DNA of 43,844 bases from CAZGVW01 sp964529265 (GCA_964529265.1 CAZGVW010000286.1:1-43844), one strand, 5' to 3'; positions 9,094-17,157 are shown, counted from the first letter of the stretch. Program-made: numbers and translations. The notes: a model not told the origin generated them from the sequence alone.

Positions 9094-9133
9094 GATTGTC
9101 TCATAGTAGCCAATTGTCCTATGCCAGACAATC
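9094..9133 (-). promoter_or_regulatory. abiE promoter bracketed by inverted repeat (autoregulation site)
   Basis: Read on the minus strand, TTGTCT (complement of 9126-9131) and TACTAT (complement of 9103-9108) form a -35/-10 pair with a 17-bp spacer, ending 11 bases before the abiEi ATG. The perfect 8-bp inverted repeat GATTGTCT (9094-9101) / AGACAATC (9126-9133) places one arm on the -35 box and the other just after the -10 box. A protein bound to both would block RNA polymerase. Self-repression through inverted repeats is known for AbiEi. Confidence 0.65.
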
Positions 9134-9193
9134 GGCCATATTGGGACAACACTGGAGCCCACTTGGCGCTCGCCAAAGGGGCAAGAGTGCCAA

Positions 9194-9212
9194 TGTCTCA
9201 TTTATTGAGACA
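9194..9212. promoter_or_regulatory. TGTCTCA / TGAGACA palindrome upstream of abiE
   Basis: TGTCTCA (9194-9200) and TGAGACA (9206-9212) form a perfect 7-bp inverted repeat around TTTAT. The octamer TGTCTCAT at its left arm also occurs at 9097-9104, overlapping the abiE promoter. It may be a second binding site for the AbiEi-like regulator. The rest of the 9134-9418 gap holds two TTGCGTCC repeats and a weak hairpin (9360-9366 / 9378-9384) that may end the copA transcript; no gene is seen there. Confidence 0.4.
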
Positions 9213-9263
9213 CCCAGCGACGGTCAAGGCCCGGTGTTTGGCCGGGATCGATCCAGAGATTCC

Positions 9264-9289
9264 ATTGCGTCCTCGGCCATTGCGTCCTC
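9264..9289 (+). repeat. TTGCGTCC repeats, island interior (two copies)
   Basis: ATTGCGTCCTC occurs at 9264-9274 and again at 9279-9289, the same 11-mer as at 5875-5896. It lies between the AbiE operon and copA. The position inside the island may mark a former element end, with the copper module added later. No tRNA-Asp fragment is seen beside it. Confidence 0.5.
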
Positions 9290-9418
9290 GCGATTTCGAG
9301 GCCGAAAACCGGGCATACCACGAGCAGTTTTCACCGAGAAATCGGGCGACCACCGGATAACCACCGTACCGCTGGTCCGGTGGTAGTGGGGAGCTAACGC
9401 TGCGACGACTGAGAGACT

Positions 9419-11824
9419 TCAGAAAGATCTAGCCTTGGCCAGCCTCAGGCTGTTCAACACCACGCTCACGCTACTGAACGCCATCGCCGCGCTCGCGATG
9501 ATCGGCGAGAGCAGCCACCCCGTGAACGGGAATAGCACGCCGGCCGCGATGGGGATGCCGACGACGTTGTAGATGAACGCCCAGAACAGGTTTTGCTTGA
9601 TCGTCCGCATGGTGGCCTGCGAGAGGGCGATGGCCTGCGGCACGGCCCGGAGGTCGCCACGCATGAGCGTGATGTCGGCGGACTCCATCGCGACGTCTGT
9701 GCCGGTTCCGACCGCGAGGCCCACATCTGCCTGCGCGAGCGCCGGAGCGTCGTTGATACCGTCGCCGACCATCCCGACGACATGACCCTCCTCCTGAAGG
9801 GCCTTGACCTTGTCCGCTTTGTCCTTGGGCAGGACGTCGGCGAAGACGACATCGACGCCGACCTGGGAGGCGACCGCCTCGGCCGTCCGCTGGTTGTCGC
9901 CCGTCATCATGACCACGCGGAGGCCCAGCGCGTGCATCGTGGCGATGGCCTCCTTTGATTCCAGCCGCACCGTGTCGGCGACCGCAATGATCCCCGCTTC
10001 GCGTCCGTCCACTGCGACAAACATGGGCGTGCGCCCCTTCGCCGCCAGACCCGCGGCGTTCTCCGCCAGCGCGGACTGGATATCGCGCTGAGCCAGCAAC
10101 GCCGCCTTGCCGACCAGCACCGGATGCCCGTCCACCGTCGCCTCGACGCCATGCCCGACCACGGCCCGGAAGCCGATCGGCTCGGTGAGCGACAGTCCGC
10201 GTGCCGTGGCCTCGCGCACGATCGCCGCGGCCAGCGGGTGCTCGCTGTGCTGCTCGGCTGATGCCGCCAGTCGAAGGAACTCGCGTTCGTCGAGCGTCGC
10301 CCCGGGTGCAGTGATGATGTCGGTCACGGCGGGCTTGCCGTGCGTAATGGTGCCCGTCTTGTCGAGCACGATGGCGGTGAGCTTGTGGGCCGTCTCCAGC
10401 GCCTCGCCGCCCTTGATGAGAATGCCCTTCTCCGCGCCGCGCCCCGTGCCGACCATGATCGCTGTAGGAGTTGCCAGCCCAAGGGCGCACGGGCACGCGA
10501 TGATAAGCACGGAAACGGCCGTGACCAGCGCCATGTTGAGGCGCGATTCCACCGGTGAGGCAAACCACCAGACCACGAACGTCACGAGCGCGATGGCGAT
10601 CACGATGGGAACAAATACGCCACTGATCCTGTCGGCCAGGCGGGCGATCGGGGCCTTGCTGCCCTGCGCCTCCTGCACGAGCCGCACAATTTGCTGGAGA
10701 GCCGAGTCGGCCCCAACCTTGGTCGCAACCAATCGCAGCGCGCCGGTAGTGTTCATCGTCGCACCAAAGACGCTGTCGCCGGCCGCCTTCTCGACCGGCA
10801 CACTCTCGCCGGTGAGCATCGACTCGTCCACGGCGGATTGGCCGCTCTCAACGTTCCCGTCCACGGGGATCTTCTCGCCTGGGCGCACCAGCACGCGGTC
10901 ACCCACGACCACGGAGTCGATCGGCACATCCTGCTCGGCGCCGTTCCGCATGACGCGAGCGGTCCTGGCCTGCATCCCCATGAGCCGCTTGATGGCCGCG
11001 CTGGTTCGTCCCGTCGCGCGCGCCTCGAAGTACTTGCCCAGCAGGATCAACACGATGATGACCGCCGCGGCCTCGTAGTAGACCGGGACCATCGTCATGC
11101 CCATCGCGCCGTCGGCGTGTGCGGCACGGGCTGTCGTCCCGCTCACTCCCGCAAAGAACCCCGGCCAGATCGTCGCCGCGAGCGAGTAGAGGTACGCAGC
11201 GCCGGTGCCCATCGCCACGAGCGTGTCCATGTTGGCGCTGAAGTGCCGAAGGCCCTTCCACGCCGAACGGAAGAACTGCCAGCCGCACCAGAACATCACC
11301 GGCGTGGTCAGCGCGAGCTGGAGCCAGTTGATCCACGAGACGTTGAACGCCTCGATCGTCCCGTGCGACATCGTGATGACCAGCACGGGCAGCGATAGCG
11401 CTGCGCCGACGATCATCTTGGTGAGCAGGCGCCGCGTCTCGGCCTCACCCACGTTCATATGGGCCGAGTGGTCCTCGCTCCCAGCGCCACCGCTCATCGC
11501 GTGCCCGGCGTGAGTGCCGTCTCTCTGCGCCGCCAGCATCGCTGCGTGGTCGTGATCCGCGTGCCCGTGCGGAGCATTCACCTCAGCGAGGCTCGCCGGG
11601 GGCACGACCGCCTTGTACCCAATGTCGTCCACCGCCTTGGCGAGTTTCTCCGGCCCCGTCGCTTCGGGATCGTACTTCACCGTCGCCACCTTGGTGGCGA
11701 AGTTCACGCTCGCGGAGGTGACGCCGGGTTGCTTGCCCAGCCGCTTCTCGATGCGATTCGCGCACGAAGCGCAAGTCATCCCCTCGATCGGCAGGTCGGC
11801 CCGATGCATGGCTGGCTCCATCAC
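9419..11824 (-). CDS. copA: Cu(I)-exporting P1B-type ATPase CopA
   Basis: This inner-membrane pump uses ATP to export Cu(I) from the cytosol. The 801 residues contain one N-terminal heavy-metal-associated domain with GMTCASC (C18, C21). A histidine- and methionine-rich linker follows (about 85-125, containing HGHADHDHAAM and HAGHAMSGG). Eight membrane segments are expected, with the CPC ion site at 444-446. The phosphorylated aspartate is in DKTGT (D488), then TGDN, and the hinge GDGIND has D688 and D692. CPC, rather than CPH, points to monovalent copper or silver. It is the last gene of a copZ-like/csoR/copA unit, 21 bp after csoR. The His/Met-rich linker is longer than in minimal CopA proteins and may buffer metal. 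Confidence 0.95.
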   Translation of the reverse strand: MMEPAMHRADLPIEGMTCASCANRIEKRLGKQPGVTSASVNFATKVATVKYDPEATGPEKLAKAVDDIGYKAVVPPASLAEVNAPHGHADHDHAAMLAAQRDGTHAGHAMSGGAGSEDHSAHMNVGEAETRRLLTKMIVGAALSLPVLVITMSHGTIEAFNVSWINWLQLALTTPVMFWCGWQFFRSAWKGLRHFSANMDTLVAMGTGAAYLYSLAATIWPGFFAGVSGTTARAAHADGAMGMTMVPVYYEAAAVIIVLILLGKYFEARATGRTSAAIKRLMGMQARTARVMRNGAEQDVPIDSVVVGDRVLVRPGEKIPVDGNVESGQSAVDESMLTGESVPVEKAAGDSVFGATMNTTGALRLVATKVGADSALQQIVRLVQEAQGSKAPIARLADRISGVFVPIVIAIALVTFVVWWFASPVESRLNMALVTAVSVLIIACPCALGLATPTAIMVGTGRGAEKGILIKGGEALETAHKLTAIVLDKTGTITHGKPAVTDIITAPGATLDEREFLRLAASAEQHSEHPLAAAIVREATARGLSLTEPIGFRAVVGHGVEATVDGHPVLVGKAALLAQRDIQSALAENAAGLAAKGRTPMFVAVDGREAGIIAVADTVRLESKEAIATMHALGLRVVMMTGDNQRTAEAVASQVGVDVVFADVLPKDKADKVKALQEEGHVVGMVGDGINDAPALAQADVGLAVGTGTDVAMESADITLMRGDLRAVPQAIALSQATMRTIKQNLFWAFIYNVVGIPIAAGVLFPFTGWLLSPIIASAAMAFSSVSVVLNSLRLAKARSF

Positions 11825-11845
11825 GCACCTCTTGTCCGCCGCCGT

Positions 11846-12301
11846 TTACCGCGCGATCCTGCCCACCAGCGAAAGCACTTCCTCGATCATGTCTTCACGC
11901 TTCTTCCCCTGCTGGTGCATCGCGTCGGCGGCGCAGTGCCGCAGGTGATTCTTGAGAAGGTTCTTGGCCACCGAGCGCAACGACTCCTGCACCGCCGCGG
12001 CCTGCTGAATGATGTCAGCGCAGTAACGGTCTTCCTCGATCATCGTCGCGATGCCGCGCACCTGCCCCTCGATCCGCTTGAGGTGTTTCAGATTCGCGGC
12101 CTTGATGTCGGCGTCGACACCTACTGCGTGCGCCCCCGGCCCGACGGCGGCGCGGGACTGCCCGACCGTCAAACCCGCGCCGGGTTTGCACCCGCGCGCC
12201 GCTCCGTTCATGCCCGCCGGTGGTCTACGACCGGAAGGACTGACGCTCGGCTTCCTCTTCGCCATCATCATCGCTCCGTGGTTCGACACTTCACTGTCCA
12301 T
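11846..12301 (-). CDS. csoR: CsoR-family copper-sensing repressor
   Basis: The C-terminal 85 residues are a clear CsoR/RcnR-family four-helix repressor (LKRIEGQVRGIATMIEEDRY and onwards). The Cu(I)-binding triad C94, H119, C123 has exactly the 25- and 4-residue spacing of characterised CsoR proteins. Copper binding releases the repressor from DNA and turns on efflux genes. The N-terminal 65 residues (KRKPSVSPSGRRPPAG and similar) are an unusual basic, disordered extension. The ATG at 12301 abuts the copZ-like stop. Internal ATGs at 12271, 12268 and 12265 follow a GGAG at 12277-12274 and may be the real start, which would shorten the extension by 10-12 residues. Two matching operators lie at 12671 and 16476. 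Confidence 0.9.
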   Translation of the reverse strand: MDSEVSNHGAMMMAKRKPSVSPSGRRPPAGMNGAARGCKPGAGLTVGQSRAAVGPGAHAVGVDADIKAANLKHLKRIEGQVRGIATMIEEDRYCADIIQQAAAVQESLRSVAKNLLKNHLRHCAADAMHQQGKKREDMIEEVLSLVGRIAR

Positions 12302-12649
12302 TCACCCGCAGCAACCGCCGGAGGTCTTCGCGCCCGGAGTGCCGCCCGCCGTCGTCGCGCTCGCCCCACCGCAGCACCCGCCGCCGGATTTCGGCGGGCT
12401 TGTCGCCGCCGTGGCCGCAGAGTCGCCAACGGCCTTCGCCGGATACCCCGCCGACGCGAGCGCGGCCACAGCTTTGGCCGCTGCCGAACGGTCCGTCGTT
12501 TCGATCGTCGCCGAACCCACTCCCACCGACATGACGGCAACGCCCGGCACCGCCGAGAGAGCCTTGGTCACGGCCTGCACACAGTGTCCGCAACTCATGC
12601 CGTCGATGGAGAGCGAGGTGGACTGAACGTTCTGAGTCGTCGTATTCAT
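12302..12649 (-). CDS. CopZ-like copper chaperone with cysteine-rich tail
   Basis: This 115-residue protein has one heavy-metal-associated domain (residues 10-75) with DGMSCGHC (C20, C23), as in CopZ, which carries Cu(I) to CopA and CsoR. After a short alanine-rich linker it has a glycine/cysteine tail with two CC pairs, in GGGCCGG and at the very end SGGCCG. Most CopZ proteins stop after the HMA domain at about 70 residues, so the tail is unusual and could bind extra metal. The start at ATG 12649 was chosen for its AAGGAG ribosome-binding site. The frame is open up to 12715, but that stretch contains the operator and promoter. It is first in the copZ-like/csoR/copA unit. Confidence 0.85.
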   Translation of the reverse strand: MNTTTQNVQSTSLSIDGMSCGHCVQAVTKALSAVPGVAVMSVGVGSATIETTDRSAAAKAVAALASAGYPAKAVGDSAATAATSPPKSGGGCCGGASATTAGGTPGAKTSGGCCG

Positions 12650-12667
12650 GCTGAACTCCTTGGGAGG

Positions 12668-12687
12668 ACTATACTCCCCCGGAGTAT
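12668..12687 (-). promoter_or_regulatory. CsoR-type operator overlapping the copZ-like/csoR/copA promoter
   Basis: On the minus strand ATACTCCGGGGGAGTAT (12687-12671) has the ATAC / GC-rich centre / GTAT form of CsoR operators. It runs directly into the -10-like TATAGT (12673-12668), so a bound repressor would cover the promoter. A near-identical site (16 of 17 bases) lies at 16476-16492. Confidence 0.75.
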
Positions 12688-12942
12688 CTACGGCCACGGG
12701 GACCGCGGGGTTCACGATGAACTTTCTCCCGGGGGGTTGGCCGGCTCCATGGCGGACTCGTTCACCACGCTTGCGGCCTCAACTTGCGGCCTCAGATGGT
12801 GGCCAGCGTTCAGAATCACAGCCCCGACGTCGGCAACCGGATCGCCAATGGGGACCAGACGAGGAAGCAGTACGCCCAAGTGTGCCGGCGCACGGACCTG
12901 TGAGAAGATGGCGGCGGGCGCCTGATGTAGTGCAACCTTCGC

Positions 12943-14508
12943 TCATCGGTGGGCTCCATGCCCTTGATCATCGCCCTGCCTTGCGGGAGCTTGCTCTCGT
13001 AGCCCGCCTGAGAGCGCCTGCCGCCAGGCCCGTGCGACGTCCGCGGGCGCCCGCGGCGCGGCGCTAGCGTCAAGCGTGACGCCGCTGGCGCGGAGCGATT
13101 CGTCAGTAGCCGCCTTGGAGACCGTCCCCGGCGGCGCGTCGTACCACCCCGGGTCTTGGTCGTAGCTGGCGAGACGCTCGCGGACCTTCAGGGTCGTAAA
13201 CATACCGCCCATCGTGATCTCGTCGTAAGGCCCATCGGCGCCAAGCATGGGGATGCTGTTGGGCGGCACGGCCATGCCCATCTCGCTCATCCCTTCCATG
13301 CCCTTTTGACCCATCGTCATGTAGCCGGGCAGCAGGCTGCGGACCTGCGTGTCCAGCCCTCGTGCGTCGACACCGATCATGTTGGTGAGTCTCTCGCCCA
13401 TCTGGTTCATGAGGTGGTGCGTCATATGGCAGTGCATCGCCCAGTCGCCCGGGTTGTTGGCGGTGAACTCGATAGTGCGCGTGCTCCCAACGGGGACAAC
13501 GACGGTGGTCTCGGGCCAGCGGCCCGCCTCCGGAATGGACCCGCCATCGGTCTCGGTGATGAGGAAGTAGTACCCGTGAAGATGGATGGGGTGGTGGCTC
13601 ATCGCACTGAGGTTGCCGATTCGGATACGCACGCGATCACCCAGACGGGCGACGAGCGGGCGTGTGCCCGGAAACGCCTTGGCGTTCATCGTGAGGATGT
13701 TGAAGTCGGTCATCTCGTTGGGGTCCGGGCGGGAGGCTCCCGGCTCGATCCGCCACTCGTGGAGGAGGATGGCAAAGTCGCGGTCCGGCCGCGGGCCCGT
13801 CAGGCGACGAGGGTGGATGATGAACATCCCCGTCATCCCCATCCCCATCTGGGTCATCTCGTCGTGGTGGCTGTGGTACATCAGCGTGCCGTGCTGCACG
13901 AGCGTGAACTCGTACATGAACGTTTCACCGGGCCGGATCGCCCGCTGGCTTAGCCCGCCCACCCCGTCCATGCCGCTGGGCAGGAGGAAGCCGTGCCAGT
14001 GCACTGTCGTCGCGGCCTGGAGCTTGTTCGTGACGAAGATGCGGACGCGGTCACCTTCCACCGCCTCAATCACCGGCCCGTGCACGCCGCCGTTGTACCC
14101 CCAGCACGTCGCGATCAGACCCGGCGCAAACTCGTTCTGCACCTCTTCCGCGACGAGGTGAAAGATCTTCACGCCGTCCACGATCGTGTAGGGGAGCGTC
14201 CAGCCGTTGGGAACGACCAAGGGCGTGTAATCTCGCCCCGGCTCGCCGGGATGGAATTGCTCGTGACCCGGTGGCACGTTTTCACCGGGGGGGTTCACTT
14301 CATGAGACCTAATGCCCCGCCCGAGCTGGGGCGGCGCCGGCGGGGGAGTTGAGGGAGTTGTCGGCTGGGCCTTCTGGGCCGTGGCCCGGCCGCCGATGAG
14401 CAGGGCGCCGCCCGCCATCGCGCCGGTCGCCAAAAGGTCTCGCCGGGTCAGTGTTCGGGCAACCAGTGGTGCCGCTGTGGCCCGCGAGTGAGGTGTGGTG
14501 TCGGCCAT
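12943..14508 (-). CDS. Tat-exported multicopper oxidase
   Basis: A laccase-like periplasmic oxidase that would oxidise Cu(I) to less toxic Cu(II), as CueO and PcoA/CopA-type oxidases do. The 521-residue product starts with a twin-arginine signal (TRRDLLATG, R22-R23), so it is exported folded with copper. All four copper-binding motifs are present: HWHG (170-173), YHSHHDE (from 211), HHPIHLHG (from 305) and HCHMTHH (359-365, type-1 Cys360). A methionine-rich segment (KGMEGMSEMGM) lies in the C-terminal part. The C-terminus is extended by a low-complexity tail. It is third in a unit after the metal-binding lipoprotein and the CusC-like gene, 55 bp from the latter. The 12650-12942 gap downstream holds only the copZ promoter region and no other gene. 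Confidence 0.92.
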   Translation of the reverse strand: MADTTPHSRATAAPLVARTLTRRDLLATGAMAGGALLIGGRATAQKAQPTTPSTPPPAPPQLGRGIRSHEVNPPGENVPPGHEQFHPGEPGRDYTPLVVPNGWTLPYTIVDGVKIFHLVAEEVQNEFAPGLIATCWGYNGGVHGPVIEAVEGDRVRIFVTNKLQAATTVHWHGFLLPSGMDGVGGLSQRAIRPGETFMYEFTLVQHGTLMYHSHHDEMTQMGMGMTGMFIIHPRRLTGPRPDRDFAILLHEWRIEPGASRPDPNEMTDFNILTMNAKAFPGTRPLVARLGDRVRIRIGNLSAMSHHPIHLHGYYFLITETDGGSIPEAGRWPETTVVVPVGSTRTIEFTANNPGDWAMHCHMTHHLMNQMGERLTNMIGVDARGLDTQVRSLLPGYMTMGQKGMEGMSEMGMAVPPNSIPMLGADGPYDEITMGGMFTTLKVRERLASYDQDPGWYDAPPGTVSKAATDESLRASGVTLDASAAPRAPADVARAWRQALSGGLREQAPARQGDDQGHGAHR

Positions 14509-14563
14509 GTGCTTACTCCGGGCTCTCCACCGGGCGAGCCCCGGTGTGGCGGTGCTGCATAGG

Positions 14564-15991
14564 TCAGTACGTGTCTTCGGGGATCGCCGTGTGGGGCATG
14601 TCGCTGGGCGACGCGGGCCCGCCCCCCTCGAAGGCGCTCACGCGACCGCCGAGGATCTGCTCTACACGCGCGCGGGCGACCCAGTAGTCGCGCAGCGCCT
14701 CGATGTAGTCGGCCCCGCCCTCGATCTGCTTTCGCTTGGCCTCCAGGAGTTGGAACGCCGGAATCTGCATCGCGTTGTACTGAAGCTGGGTCTGGTAGAC
14801 GATCTGCTCGCGAAGAGGGAGGACCACGGCCTCGTAGTACCGGGCCCGGTTGCGGGCGGAGTTGAGGACTGTGCCCGCCGCCCGGGCTCGGGAGCGGATC
14901 TCGACCGCCCTTGCGTAGTAGTGCCCGCCCGCCTGCCTGAGCTGCGCTTCGGCCCGGCCGATGGTCGCCTGCCCCTGGTCGAACAGCGGAACAGGAAGGG
15001 ACAGCGTCGGGCCGACGGACCACCCGCCGTCGAGTTCGCGCTCGCCCGTGGCGCCGACCACCGTATCAGTGAGCCACAAAAAGGGCCGGCTGATACCGAG
15101 CGTGCGAGCCGCGATCTCGATCTCCCGCCGCGCCACCGCGAGGTCCAGGCTCGCCTCGACCGCCCGGCGTTCGAGGGCTTGAACATCGTGCCCTGGATCG
15201 TCCTCGGGTACAGCGGGCAGCCGGGCCGCGGCCCGCCACCCGGCTTGCTCGCCCCAGAGCCCCATCATGGTGGTCAGCTGCTCGCGGAGGACCAGCTCGT
15301 TCTCCTCGGCGAGAGCCAGATCGAGTTTCGCTTGCTCAAACAGGTCACGCTCGCTCGCGACATCCAGCTCGCGGGAGTTCCCCGCCGCGCGCACCCGCTT
15401 GGCGAGCTCGTAGGACGCTCGGGTGGCTTCGAGCACCGTCAGGCGCATCTCGGTCGTCTGGGCGGCCGCAACGTACTCGTAGTACGCGGTGCGCACCTGG
15501 CTGGCCATGTCCACGATCGAGGCGGTGACGCGGAGCTTCGCCACCTCAAACTGCGCCTGGGCGCGACCCTTGCGCAGCGGCATCCAGAGCAGGCTCAAGA
15601 AGTCCTGCGCCACATCGAGCACGATCCCGGTGCCCGACGTGTCGACACCGAAGCGCACCTCGCCGCTGAAGACCGGATTGCGCAGGAGACCGGCCTGTAC
15701 AAGGTCGGCCTGAGCTAAGTTGAGCTCTTCGTAGACCGCTTGGAGTTCCCGGTTGTTGAGCAATGCCAGCTGCACCGCCTCCTCCGCGGTCAACTCCCGC
15801 TCCAGGAGCGCGCTGATGGCGCCCGTAACCTCGCGGTCCTCGGCGGCGCCGCTGTTCCAGTGAACGCGCATCCCCGTTCGGTCGGCGACATTCTGACGGA
15901 CCTCGTCGAATCCCAACCCGGGCTTTATGCTGGCGCAGCCACCAAGCAAGGGCAGCACAAGGCCGGCGCCAGTGAGCATCCAAAGCCTCAT
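14564..15991 (-). CDS. TolC/CusC-family outer-membrane efflux lipoprotein
   Basis: The 475-residue product is an outer-membrane efflux factor of the TolC/CusC type. It begins with a lipoprotein signal (MRLWMLTGAGLVLPLLGGC). Long heptad-rich helices follow, with the duplicated layout of the family (for example LLNNRELQAVYEELNLAQAD and, later, ARNRARYYEAVVLPLREQIV). Such proteins form the exit duct of metal or drug pumps. The start at 15991 has AGGAAGGAGG upstream and overlaps the stop of the preceding lipoprotein gene by 4 bp (ATGA), so translation is coupled. No inner-membrane CusA or adaptor CusB gene is present nearby, so its pump partner must be encoded elsewhere or is missing. Confidence 0.88.
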   Translation of the reverse strand: MRLWMLTGAGLVLPLLGGCASIKPGLGFDEVRQNVADRTGMRVHWNSGAAEDREVTGAISALLERELTAEEAVQLALLNNRELQAVYEELNLAQADLVQAGLLRNPVFSGEVRFGVDTSGTGIVLDVAQDFLSLLWMPLRKGRAQAQFEVAKLRVTASIVDMASQVRTAYYEYVAAAQTTEMRLTVLEATRASYELAKRVRAAGNSRELDVASERDLFEQAKLDLALAEENELVLREQLTTMMGLWGEQAGWRAAARLPAVPEDDPGHDVQALERRAVEASLDLAVARREIEIAARTLGISRPFLWLTDTVVGATGERELDGGWSVGPTLSLPVPLFDQGQATIGRAEAQLRQAGGHYYARAVEIRSRARAAGTVLNSARNRARYYEAVVLPLREQIVYQTQLQYNAMQIPAFQLLEAKRKQIEGGADYIEALRDYWVARARVEQILGGRVSAFEGGGPASPSDMPHTAIPEDTY

Positions 15992-16386
15992 GGGCGTCCT
16001 CCTTCCTCGCGAGGCACGAGCGCCATCCCGCACTTAGGGCAGCGCTGGCCGGGCTTGTCGGAGGTGACCTCCGAATGCACCGGGCATTCGTAGATCGCAG
16101 TCCCCGCGGGCTCACTCGCGGGGGCGTCGTGCCGCCCCTCGCCATGCCCTTGGCCTCGCGGTGCGGACGCCGGCTCCGCTACATGCCCCTCGTGCCCAGC
16201 CGACGCCGCGGACACCGGTGGCGCAACCGGGTCGGCCGCCGAGAGATCCAGCGTGCCCGTTTGTCGCACGGAAGCGACCACCGGCGCTTGGGGATTTGCC
16301 GGATGAGCGGTGGTCAGTTCTGGCTGCCGGTACGTCGCGTTGCACCCCACAAGGGCAAAAACCGCGATCAAGGCTGTGAGTCTCAT
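15988..16386 (-). CDS. Lipoprotein with C-terminal heavy-metal-binding domain
   Basis: A 132-residue lipoprotein with signal MRLTALIAVFALVGC. A histidine-rich, low-complexity middle (GHEGHVAEP, GQGHGEGRHD) leads to a short C-terminal domain, YECPVHSEVTSDKPGQRCPK followed by CGMALVP (about 98-124). This matches the YxCPMHPEV...CPKCGMxLVP metal-binding motif usually fused to CusB adaptors or CopA ATPases. Here it stands alone on a lipid anchor, so it may capture copper in the periplasm. It is the first gene of the lipoprotein/cusC-like/oxidase unit and is preceded by a CsoR-type operator at 16476-16492. No start closer to the operator is supported. Confidence 0.8.
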   Translation of the reverse strand: MRLTALIAVFALVGCNATYRQPELTTAHPANPQAPVVASVRQTGTLDLSAADPVAPPVSAASAGHEGHVAEPASAPRGQGHGEGRHDAPASEPAGTAIYECPVHSEVTSDKPGQRCPKCGMALVPREEGGRP

Positions 16387-16475
16387 GCGGCCCTCCGGAT
16401 TGCGCGTGCCCGGTCAGACGTGACAAGAACTTCGCACGCGCTGCCGCTGAGCAGCGGTCGCTGACAGGGTTCTGC

Positions 16476-16492
16476 ATACTTCGGGGGAGTAT
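16476..16492. promoter_or_regulatory. Second CsoR-type operator
   Basis: ATACTTCGGGGGAGTAT on the plus strand differs at one base of 17 from the operator of the copZ-like/csoR/copA unit as read on the minus strand. It lies 90 bp upstream of the metal-binding lipoprotein gene, so CsoR probably controls both copper units. Its asymmetric centre points away from the lipoprotein gene, towards an ATG at 16501. Confidence 0.7.
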
Positions 16493-17110
16493 ACGCCCGC
16501 ATGATGGGACGCCTCATCGTGCGAGACTTTCACCCCCAATCAAAGCAGGTTTCGCATCAGCAGATGCGACGCGGTCAGGTGGTGGTGCGAATGCGCGCGA
16601 ATTGCGCGCAGACTGGGGTGAAACTGGACCGAAACTGCACGCAGACGTGCGCGCGCTGAACCCTGCTGGCACGTCAGAACCCGCCTTTCTGCAGCAGCAC
16701 GAGGGGGTTCTCGGAACACCATGAATGTAAGTGCCTGTGCGCACACTCGTCAGAACCGGCGAAACCCATGCGCGCAAGATGCAGACGCTTGTCGTAGCTG
16801 GACTTGGCTTGGGACAGGCTCCAGTGTGCGCTGCATGGGTTCCTGGAGGCTCTTTCGGAGAGCGCGCGAGGAGGACGCAATGGCCGAGGGGGTGGTCAAT
16901 TTGACCGGACAATCGGGCCTGCGAGCCGGTAGCGAGGGGGGACCACGGGGATGGTGCTCCGGTGGTTCGGCGTTGCGTCCTCCATTGCGTCCCGAAGAGC
17001 GCCAAAGACGCAATGGACTCGCACCCGACTCACTCCGCCGATCCGCCTTCCTGACCCCCTGAAGGCGGTTTCTCCGGTCTCTGGAGGCTGGTCCTGTTGG
17101 TCGCTTTTTC
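16493..17110. other. Gene-poor right end of the island
   Basis: No confident gene is seen in these 618 bases. The stretch contains a 52-codon reading frame directly after the second operator (16501-16659), a TGCGCGC / GCGCGCA inverted repeat (16592-16598 / 16604-16610), a 60-codon reading frame with a good AGGAGG site (16880-17062), and the TTGCGTCC repeat cluster next to attR. It probably holds attachment and regulatory DNA. Confidence 0.4.
16972..17014. repeat. TTGCGTCC repeats, right island end (two direct, one inverted)
   Basis: GTTGCGTCCTC at 16972-16982, ATTGCGTCC at 16984-16992 and the inverted GACGCAAT at 17007-17014 lie about 100 bp inside the right attachment core. The same motif is clustered just inside the left core (5875-5960). 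This symmetric placement fits arm-type recombinase sites. Confidence 0.5.

Positions 17111-17157
<47 letters not shown>

Noticed and set aside
12816..13073. 85-codon minus-strand ORF between copZ and the oxidase
   Set aside because: It overlaps the oxidase 3' end in another frame and has no recognisable domain or ribosome-binding site.
16880..17062. 60-codon plus-strand ORF with a good AGGAGG site near attR
   Set aside because: Composition is low-complexity, no motif is visible and it overlaps the TTGCGTCC repeats; too weak to call a gene.
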